Assembly: GCA_910585445.1 (NCBI GenBank) | Contig: CAJUEK010000019.1 | Location: 1 to 35,592, forward strand | DNA from: an uncultured Bacteroidales bacterium | GTDB lineage: Bacteria > Bacteroidota > Bacteroidia > Bacteroidales > UBA932 | Length of the DNA: 35,592 bases | Direction of reading: 5' to 3' | Shown here: positions 22,754 through 29,344 of the stretch, in pieces | Layout of the letters: every line of letters starts with the position of its first letter | Position numbering within the stretch: the stretch's first letter is position 1 | Program-made: the position numbers and the translations under genes | The notes under the pieces: generated by a model | The model's input: the letters and a program-made list of their open reading frames with translations, nothing else | The model's database searches: none | What the model was told of the DNA's origin: nothing

Positions 22754-24355
22754 ATGAAGTTGTCAAGATACATACTCCTGCTATCTGTAATTATGTCCAT
22801 TTCGTCCTGCCTTATCAGCAACGACATGTCGTATCCGAAGGTTAGCGCGGACATTACAGGTTTCGATGTTGAAGGACAGGTTTCATCAGAAATTGACCCT
22901 AAGACACACACGATAAATATAGTCCTGAATGAGACGGCCAACATTTCAAAGCTGAAAATATCAAGATTCAGCATGTCTGAAGGTGCAGAGACGGTTACTC
23001 CTATAAATGCGGGAGACATCATCGACCTCACCTCTCCGATGACGGTGACCCTCAGGATATATGAGGAGACTCAGTGGACCATTTCCGCCACACAGCCTAT
23101 TGCACGCTATGCCAGATGTGCAAATGAGGCAAAGCCTGCACAGATAGACGTGGTAAACAGGAGCGTAACAGTATTCGTGAGCCAGAGCCAGCCGCTGGAA
23201 ACAATCCGGATAAATGAGATGAAGCTTGAGCCGGAAGGTTCCAGGATTATTTCAACGCACGGAAAGGCCATTGAGAACGGACAGATTGTGGACAAGAACG
23301 AAGACTGCCACTTCCCTATGACGCTCTACTGCGTGCTGCAGAGAATATTCCTTGTAGAATATAATGGACAGAACATAGTCTGGACATTCAATGCGGTTCA
23401 AGAGACGGTCAGCCTGAAAATAGATTCGGCTATTAGCTGGTGCCACAATGCGGATATAAAGGCTACATATGACGGAAGCGGAACGCCGTGTATACAATAC
23501 AGGCAGGCTGATTCTGACCAATGGTTGGAATGGACAGACCTGACTGTTGACGGAAGCAGGATTTCATGCAGGATTTCCAATCTCGCTGAAGGCACGGATT
23601 ATATGGTAAGGGTAAGCAACGGGGAGGAAGAAAGCGAAGAGCGGCCATTCTCTACCGGCACACCGGACCAGATTGAGAACATGGGCTTCGACAACTGGCA
23701 TCAGGTAGGCAAGGTATGGTATCCGAATCCAGGCCCTACAGTGAAAATATGGGATACAGCCAACAAGGGTGCGAGCCTTCTCGGAGACTCTTCCACCATC
23801 CCTGTGGATTTCGTTGCAGTTTCGGGAGCAGGCAAGCAGGCGGCAAGACTTGAGAGCCGTTGGGCTGCCATAGCTTTTGCTGCCGGAAACATTTATACCG
23901 GTGAATTCGGAAGGGTGAACGGCAGGGGAGCCGAGCTTCAGTGGGGAACTCCGTTCACGGGACGTCCAAAAGCCCTGCACGGCTATTATGCATACGAGCC
24001 TAAGGTAATCGACCGTGTAAAGCCGCCTTATGAGTCACTTAAAGGACAGATGGACCAGTGCCAGATTCTTGTGATGCTCACAGATTGGGACGAGCCGTTC
24101 AAGGTGAACACAACCACAGGAACTTTCGTTGACCAGGAAAATGACCCGCATATAGTGGCATATGCCAAATTGGAGAGTCCTGAGAATACGGGAGGACAAT
24201 ATAAGGAGTTCACATTGCCTCTTGAATGGAGACGTCCGGACACGACTCCGAAATATGCCGTGATTGTCGCATGCGCAAGCTACAAGGGCGATTTCTTCAC
24301 GGGAGGAGTCGGCAGCATGATGTACGTGGATGAATTTGAATTCATTTATGATTGA
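22754..24355 (+). CDS. Surface lipoprotein: Ig-like repeats, FnIII-like, PCMD
   Basis: This 533-residue lipoprotein is the last gene of the operon. Lipobox SISSC places the lipidated Cys at residue 19. It has no DUF4493. Instead the N-terminus has two beta domains (about 30-115 and 120-215) of the kind with TINIVLNETANISKLKI followed by VTLRIYEETQWTISA. An FnIII-like domain covers about 215-300. The PCMD domain from about 305 parallels the gene at 19733 motif by motif: NMGFDNWHQVGK, WDTANKGASL, AARLESR, GNIYTGEF, MLTDWDEPFK and FTGGVGSMMYVDEFEF. A different N-terminus on a shared C-terminus is what one expects of an anchor, tip or cognate partner, but this is speculation. A strong terminator follows at 24387. 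Confidence 0.75.
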   Translation: MKLSRYILLLSVIMSISSCLISNDMSYPKVSADITGFDVEGQVSSEIDPKTHTINIVLNETANISKLKISRFSMSEGAETVTPINAGDIIDLTSPMTVTLRIYEETQWTISATQPIARYARCANEAKPAQIDVVNRSVTVFVSQSQPLETIRINEMKLEPEGSRIISTHGKAIENGQIVDKNEDCHFPMTLYCVLQRIFLVEYNGQNIVWTFNAVQETVSLKIDSAISWCHNADIKATYDGSGTPCIQYRQADSDQWLEWTDLTVDGSRISCRISNLAEGTDYMVRVSNGEEESEERPFSTGTPDQIENMGFDNWHQVGKVWYPNPGPTVKIWDTANKGASLLGDSSTIPVDFVAVSGAGKQAARLESRWAAIAFAAGNIYTGEFGRVNGRGAELQWGTPFTGRPKALHGYYAYEPKVIDRVKPPYESLKGQMDQCQILVMLTDWDEPFKVNTTTGTFVDQENDPHIVAYAKLESPENTGGQYKEFTLPLEWRRPDTTPKYAVIVACASYKGDFFTGGVGSMMYVDEFEFIYD

Positions 24356-24386
24356 TGCTGCTTGTCTTTCCAAGGTATTTTTACCG

Positions 24387-24430
24387 AAAACTGCTGCAAA
24401 GGTTGGTTTCCCCACCTTTGCAGCAGTTTT
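24387..24430. terminator. Bidirectional terminator between convergent operons
   Basis: A 17-bp perfect stem (24387-24403 with 24414-24430) has a 10-base loop, with A4 before it and T5 after it. It ends the surface-lipoprotein operon from the left and the DUF4252/xylose operon from the right. Confidence 0.93.
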
Positions 24431-24449
24431 TATTTGGCTCTCCCCTGCC

Positions 24450-24917
24450 TCAGCGGCCGTAGGTGACGGCAAGTTTTTCAAGCGCTGAAACGGGAATCGT
24501 ACCGCGAAGACTGTTAAGCGAATGCACGGCAGGGTTGTATATCACAAGATCTTTGACAACATCCTTGCCCGAGCGCAGTATATATATTTCATATGTGCCG
24601 TCATCGTATGATTCCGTCCCGCAATATTCATAGCTGCCCAAGGCGGACTTCAGGTCGGACATGAAAGAAGACTTCTGATGCTGCGGCGCTTTCGTCATCT
24701 TCAGAATCACGAGTTCCTCAATATCGTCTGCGATAGGGCCTACGGGAGATTTCCTTATCAGCCCTCTGACAAGATTGAGCTTTCCGCCCTTGGCATAAAA
24801 ATCCTGGGCGCCTTTGACATTCTCATATTTTTTCACGACACGTCCTACTGGTGTCTGGGCAAAAGAAGCCGTAGCCATAAGGCATGCGGCCATAACAATC
24901 ATAATCAACTTATCCAT
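24450..24917 (-). CDS. Exported DUF4252-like protein
   Basis: This 155-residue protein begins with signal peptide MDKLIMIVMAACLMATASFAQ. The mature part has the feel of the DUF4252 family: a short helix with KYENVKGAQDFYAKG, a central strand ELVILKM, and a paired strand YEIYILRSGKDVVKDLVIYN. No function is known for that family, and the assignment is by overall pattern only. The frame extends upstream to 24968, but only ATG 24917 gives a signal peptide. This start is preceded by AGGAGGA at ideal distance, unusual in Bacteroidota where Shine-Dalgarno sequences are rare, and that sequence lies in the 3' arm of a strong hairpin (24918-24959). It is the last gene of the minus-strand operon, 79 bases after xylE, and is probably expressed by read-through or re-initiation. 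Confidence 0.55.
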   Translation of the reverse strand: MDKLIMIVMAACLMATASFAQTPVGRVVKKYENVKGAQDFYAKGGKLNLVRGLIRKSPVGPIADDIEELVILKMTKAPQHQKSSFMSDLKSALGSYEYCGTESYDDGTYEIYILRSGKDVVKDLVIYNPAVHSLNSLRGTIPVSALEKLAVTYGR

Positions 24918-24959
24918 AAAAATCCTCCTGCCGCACCAATCATTTCCGCGGCAGGAGGA
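24918..24959 (-). promoter_or_regulatory. Terminator-like hairpin holding the Shine-Dalgarno of the next gene
   Basis: On the minus strand a perfect 12-bp stem (plus 24923-24934 and 24948-24959) with a 13-base loop is followed by TTTTT and then directly by the ATG. The 3' arm ends GCAGGAGGA, which is also a near-perfect Shine-Dalgarno five bases from the ATG. The element can therefore act as an intrinsic terminator for xylE and as a translation switch for the DUF4252-like gene. Confidence 0.7.
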
Positions 24960-24996
24960 CATTTTCATGAATTATACCAAAGTGTCAGGACGTGGG

Positions 24997-26475
24997 CTAT
25001 TTCCTTTTCCAAAGCTTCGACATGTCCTCCAGGGTCTTGCCCTTGGTCTCAGGGACAAGTTTCCATACGAATACGGCCGCAAGGACACATATCACCCCGT
25101 AAAGCCCGTATGTGAAAGCATGGCCGAAATTCTCCATGGTTCCAAGGCTCATGTTGTACATCGGCAGGAAAGTCGAGGACACGATGAAATTGAATATCCA
25201 CTGGAAAGCCACAGCTACCGCCACAGCTGCTCCGCGGATGGTATTCGGGAAAATCTCCGATATCAGAACCCAGCATATCGGGCCCCAGCTGAACATGAAT
25301 GAGGCGCTGTAAACCATTATGCTTATGACAGCCACAATTGGAGGGAGCGCCTCAGCAGCACTTGTAAGTGCCACTCCGGCAGCTCCCAAGGCCATGCCGA
25401 GCGAACCACATATCAGCAACGGCTTCCTTCCCCATTTCTCAACAGTGAATATGGCAAGCAAGGTGAACGCGATATTGACAATGCCCATAAGCACGGTCTG
25501 CATCATAGGGTTGCCCATGCCGAGAGACTCGAAAATCCTCGGTGCGAAATAGAGCACGGCATTGATGCCGACAGCCTGCTGAAAGACGCTGAGCATGATT
25601 CCCACGAATATGACGAGGACGCCATAGGTGAACAGTTTCTCGGTCTTGTCGGAGACAGTGGCCTTGATGTCATCAAAGATAGCCTTTGCCTGGGACTTTC
25701 CGTTGATGCGTACAAGAACCTCCATCGCCTTGGAATCATTTCCGCTCATAACCAGATAGCGCGGAGTCTCCGGAACAAGGAAGAGCAGAATCGTGAACAG
25801 ACCGGCAGGCACAGCCTCGCTTACGAACATCAGCCTCCATCCGCGTTCTATGGACCACTGTGCCTGCGAAGCGTTCACTATATCATACAGCCCTTCGGCT
25901 GCGCGTTCCATTACCGGTGCGATATGGTCTCCGAGAATCATGAAATTCACGAAATACACCACGAGCTGGCCGAAAATGATGGCAAACTGGTTCCATGAGA
26001 CCAGGGTTCCGCGCATGTTGCTCGGAGCAATCTCAGCGATGTACATCGGACATATGGCAGAGGCAAGCCCAACACCTATTCCGCCGAGCACCCTGTACAG
26101 ATTGAAAGCCACAAGAAGCGGGAAAGAAGGCTGCCCATAGCTGAAAAACAGGAACTCAGGGCAATATGAGCCCAATGCAGAGAGAAAGAAAAGCACACCG
26201 GCCACTATAAGCGACCTCTTTCTTCCCAGCCTCGTAGCCAGAAGTCCGGAGACGGCGCTTCCAAGTATGCAGCCGATGAGTGCGCTTGAGGAGGTGACTC
26301 CGTGCATGAAGTCCGTATAGGCAAAATCAGGCGCTCCCAAGAAAAATGCCTGAAGGCCTTTCTCCGCACCCGATATAACTGCCGTGTCGTAACCGAAGAG
26401 CAAGCCTCCGATTACGGCCACGAGCACAATCGAAAACAGGTATGCCCTGCTTCCGTTTTCTTTAATGCCTGACAT
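24997..26475 (-). CDS. xylE: D-xylose:H+ symporter (MFS sugar porter)
   Basis: This 492-residue inner-membrane sugar porter has 12 predicted membrane segments. Family signatures are all present: GGLLFGYDTAVISGA in TM1, LGRKRS after TM2, RVLGGIGVGLAS in TM4, PETPRYLV at the end of TM6, FQQAVGINAVLYFAP in TM7, KWGRKPLL, and PETKGKTLE at the C-terminus. The Q and N residues of TM7 that bind sugar in XylE are kept. It imports xylose with a proton. The frame extends 12 bases upstream to a TTG, but ATG 26475 (MSGIKENG) is preferred and lies 5 bases past the xylA stop, indicating translational coupling. Its product feeds directly to the isomerase encoded upstream in the same operon. Arabinose or glucose transport cannot be excluded, but context favours xylose. 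Confidence 0.93.
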   Translation of the reverse strand: MSGIKENGSRAYLFSIVLVAVIGGLLFGYDTAVISGAEKGLQAFFLGAPDFAYTDFMHGVTSSSALIGCILGSAVSGLLATRLGRKRSLIVAGVLFFLSALGSYCPEFLFFSYGQPSFPLLVAFNLYRVLGGIGVGLASAICPMYIAEIAPSNMRGTLVSWNQFAIIFGQLVVYFVNFMILGDHIAPVMERAAEGLYDIVNASQAQWSIERGWRLMFVSEAVPAGLFTILLFLVPETPRYLVMSGNDSKAMEVLVRINGKSQAKAIFDDIKATVSDKTEKLFTYGVLVIFVGIMLSVFQQAVGINAVLYFAPRIFESLGMGNPMMQTVLMGIVNIAFTLLAIFTVEKWGRKPLLICGSLGMALGAAGVALTSAAEALPPIVAVISIMVYSASFMFSWGPICWVLISEIFPNTIRGAAVAVAVAFQWIFNFIVSSTFLPMYNMSLGTMENFGHAFTYGLYGVICVLAAVFVWKLVPETKGKTLEDMSKLWKRK

Positions 26476-26480
26476 GAGAA

Positions 26481-27797
26481 TCAGCAATACATGTTCACAA
26501 TGGCCTCGTAAAGCTCCTGCTTGCCGCTGGTCAGCTTAGGCTCCCCGACCTGCCTGCCGTATTCGTAAGCCTCTTCGAAGGACATCAGACCGTCCTCGAA
26601 TTTCTTTCCGGGACCTGAATCGAAGCTTGCATATCGCTCCGCCACCATTTTCCTGATAGGAGATTCCTCCAAAAGGGCAGCCGCATTCTCAAGGGCACGC
26701 GCCATGGCATCCATTGCAGCTATGTGAGCAATGAAAATGTCTTCAAGGTCTGTCGAATTGCGCCTTGTTTTTGCGTCAAAGTTCGTTCCCCCGTTTCCGA
26801 GACCTCCGTTGCGGATAATCTGCATCATTGCCTGTATAAGGTCGAAATTGTCAATCGGGAACTGGTCCGTATCCCAGCCGTTCTGATAGTCGCCGCGGTT
26901 GGCGTCAATCGAGCCGAGCATTCCGGCATCTACGGCACATGCAAGCTCATGCTCAAACGTATGGCCGGCAAGCGTAGCATGGTTGACCTCGATATTCACC
27001 TTGAAGTCCTTGTCAAGGCCATGGGCCTTAAGGAAACCTATCACAGTCTCCGTATCAACGTCATACTGATGCTTGGTCGGCTCCATCGGCTTCGGCTCTA
27101 TGAGGAATGTGCCGGTGAATCCCTTTGAGCGAGCATAGTCACGTGCCATCCTGAGCATTGTGGCCATATGCTCCTTCTCACGCTTCATGTCAGTATTGAG
27201 GAGAGACATATATCCCTCACGGCCGCCCCAGAACACATAATTGGTGCCTCCAAGCTCGATAGTCGCGTCAATGGCATTCTTTATCTGCACTATGGCGCGG
27301 GCCACCACGTCAAAATCAGGATTGGTGGACGCACCGTTCATATAACGCCTGTTGCCGAACACATTGGCCGTGCCCCACAGAAGCTTGATTCCGGTCTCGG
27401 CCTGCTTCTGCTTGAGATATGCGACAATCTCCTTCATATTGGCCTCATATTCCTCTACCGTGTCCGCCTCGGCAACAAGGTCAACGTCATGGAAGCAATA
27501 ATACTCTATGCCCATCTTCTGCATGAACTCGAATCCGGCATCCACCTTGTCCTTAGCGGCCTGCATAGGGCAGGAAGCAGCATTCCAAGGGAAGGTCTTT
27601 GTTCCTCCTCCGAACTGGTCGGCACCCTCCGCGCAGAGAGTATGCCACCACGCCATGGAGAATTTGAGCCACTCGCTCATTTTCTTGCCGAGCACAACCT
27701 TGTCAGCGTCATAATAGCGGAAAGCCATAGGATTGCGGCTTTCCCTGCCCTCAAAACGGACCTTGCCGATTTCCGGGAAAAATTCTTTGTTTGCCAT
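26481..27797 (-). CDS. xylA: Xylose isomerase
   Basis: This cytoplasmic enzyme converts D-xylose to D-xylulose using two divalent metals. The 438-residue length is that of class II xylose isomerases, the type found in Bacteroidales. Catalytic His103 and Asp106 are in CFHDVDLV. Metal and substrate ligands are in FLIEPKPMEPTKHQYD, NIEVNHATLAGH, LGSIDANRGDYQNGWDTD and GGTNFDAKTRR. Start ATG 27797 gives MANKEFFPEIGKV, as in relatives. It lies 29 bases after xylB and 5 bases before xylE. No deviation from expected active-site residues is seen. Confidence 0.98.
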   Translation of the reverse strand: MANKEFFPEIGKVRFEGRESRNPMAFRYYDADKVVLGKKMSEWLKFSMAWWHTLCAEGADQFGGGTKTFPWNAASCPMQAAKDKVDAGFEFMQKMGIEYYCFHDVDLVAEADTVEEYEANMKEIVAYLKQKQAETGIKLLWGTANVFGNRRYMNGASTNPDFDVVARAIVQIKNAIDATIELGGTNYVFWGGREGYMSLLNTDMKREKEHMATMLRMARDYARSKGFTGTFLIEPKPMEPTKHQYDVDTETVIGFLKAHGLDKDFKVNIEVNHATLAGHTFEHELACAVDAGMLGSIDANRGDYQNGWDTDQFPIDNFDLIQAMMQIIRNGGLGNGGTNFDAKTRRNSTDLEDIFIAHIAAMDAMARALENAAALLEESPIRKMVAERYASFDSGPGKKFEDGLMSFEEAYEYGRQVGEPKLTSGKQELYEAIVNMYC

Positions 27798-27826
27798 AAT
27801 TTTATGTTATCAGTTAGTGAATTAAT

Positions 27827-29305
27827 CTATGCTTCAAGACGTGACTTCCACAGGGCATATGCCCCGCAGCACGCATCAAAATCAGCGGAGGACGGTTCTA
27901 TGACCTCAAGACGCCTGAGCGTTGAGAAGGCCTCGCTGTTGTCACGGTAAATCCCGGCTCCTATTCCGGCACCCTTTGCAGCTCCTGCCGCCCCGTCCGT
28001 GTCATAAAGTTCTATGACCGCTCCGGTGACAGAGGCAAGGGTTTCGCGGAATATCGGGCTCAGGAACATATTGGCATGGCCTGCGTGTATCTTTTTCACC
28101 TGCATGCCCATCTGTTCCATTATGTCTATGCCATATTTGAATGAGAACACTATCCCCTCCTGAGCGGCCCGGAGCAAATGGGCGCGTCCGTGCAGATTGA
28201 AATCGACTCCATGGAAAGAGCATCCGGCCACACGGTTCTCCAGCATCCTCTCCGCTCCGTTTCCGAAAGGCAGGATGCTTATTCCAGAACTTCCCACGGG
28301 AGCTTTTGCGGCAAGTTCATTCATGTCGGCATAAGACATGCCCTCGGGAACGATATTCTTTCTGACCCAGGAATTGAGTATTCCCGTTCCGTTGATGCAA
28401 AGGAGCACGCCAAGCCGCGGGTCATTATGGGAGTGATTCACATGCGCGAATGTATTGACACGCGATTTGGAATCATAGTTGACTTCCCCGAGCACTCCGT
28501 ACACGACTCCGGACGTACCTGCCGTAGAAGCTATCTCACCGGGATTGAACACATTGAGGGACAAGGCATTGTTAGGCTGGTCACCGGCACGGTAAGTAAC
28601 CGGAATGCCCTCTGCAAGGCCAAGTTCGGCGGCAGCCTGTGCGCTCACCCTTCCCTGCTCAGAAAAAGTCGGGCGCACATCAGGCAACAGTTCATCTCCG
28701 ATTCCGTAAAAATCCAAAAGGAACCTCGCAGGCCTGCCTTCCTTGAAATCCCAAAGCATTCCTTCCGAAAGTCCCGAGACTGTCGTGCATATTTCTCCGG
28801 TGAGCTTCATTGCGATGTAGTCCCCGGGAAGCATTATCTTATATATTTCCGAATACACATCCGGCTCGTTATCCTTCACCCAGGCGAGCTTGGAAGCGGT
28901 GAAATTGCCAGGGGAATTGAGAAGATGCGAAAGGCAGTGCCCATGTCCGAGAGCGTCAAAAGCCCTGTTTCCATAAGGCACGGCACGAGAGTCGCACCAT
29001 ATTATAGAAGGACGGAGCACATTCATGTCCTTGTCAACGCATACAAGCCCGTGCATCTGGTAAGAGATGCCTATTGCACTGATATCCTTGGGACACACTC
29101 CCGATGCGGCAAGCACATCAGAGGTTGCAAGCCTTAGATTTTCCCACCATGAAGACGGATTCTGCTCTGCCCACCCGCTTTTGAGCGCGATTATAGGGGC
29201 CTCCGCCTTCGGATAAAACGCGGATGCGGCACATTTGCCAGACTGGGCATCCACTATGCTCGCCTTGACTGACGAGCTTCCTATATCATAACCAAGAAGA
29301 TACAT
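27827..29305 (-). CDS. xylB: Xylulokinase
   Basis: This 492-residue FGGY-family sugar kinase phosphorylates D-xylulose to D-xylulose-5-phosphate. It has the N-terminal ATPase motif YDIGSSSVKASI (Asp7), the substrate loop SYQMHGLV near 81-88, WCDSR near 103-107, and the catalytic base Asp242 in RAGDQPNNA. The C-terminal FGGY region has GGF-like motifs replaced by KKIHAGHANMFLSPIFRE and DGAAGAAKGAGIGAG. Start ATG 29305 gives MYLLGYDIGSS, the usual start. The gene is 39 bases downstream of the alpha-xylosidase and 29 bases upstream of xylA, inside the operon. Substrate assignment rests on the family plus the adjacent isomerase. Confidence 0.96.
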   Translation of the reverse strand: MYLLGYDIGSSSVKASIVDAQSGKCAASAFYPKAEAPIIALKSGWAEQNPSSWWENLRLATSDVLAASGVCPKDISAIGISYQMHGLVCVDKDMNVLRPSIIWCDSRAVPYGNRAFDALGHGHCLSHLLNSPGNFTASKLAWVKDNEPDVYSEIYKIMLPGDYIAMKLTGEICTTVSGLSEGMLWDFKEGRPARFLLDFYGIGDELLPDVRPTFSEQGRVSAQAAAELGLAEGIPVTYRAGDQPNNALSLNVFNPGEIASTAGTSGVVYGVLGEVNYDSKSRVNTFAHVNHSHNDPRLGVLLCINGTGILNSWVRKNIVPEGMSYADMNELAAKAPVGSSGISILPFGNGAERMLENRVAGCSFHGVDFNLHGRAHLLRAAQEGIVFSFKYGIDIMEQMGMQVKKIHAGHANMFLSPIFRETLASVTGAVIELYDTDGAAGAAKGAGIGAGIYRDNSEAFSTLRRLEVIEPSSADFDACCGAYALWKSRLEA

Positions 29306-29344
29306 GACGATTATATGAAATGTCCTTGTAATTGCAGGCCCGCA

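Noticed and set aside
28178..29137. Plus-strand frame of 319 codons
   Set aside because: It is the shadow of xylB, whose catalytic motifs are intact on the other strand.
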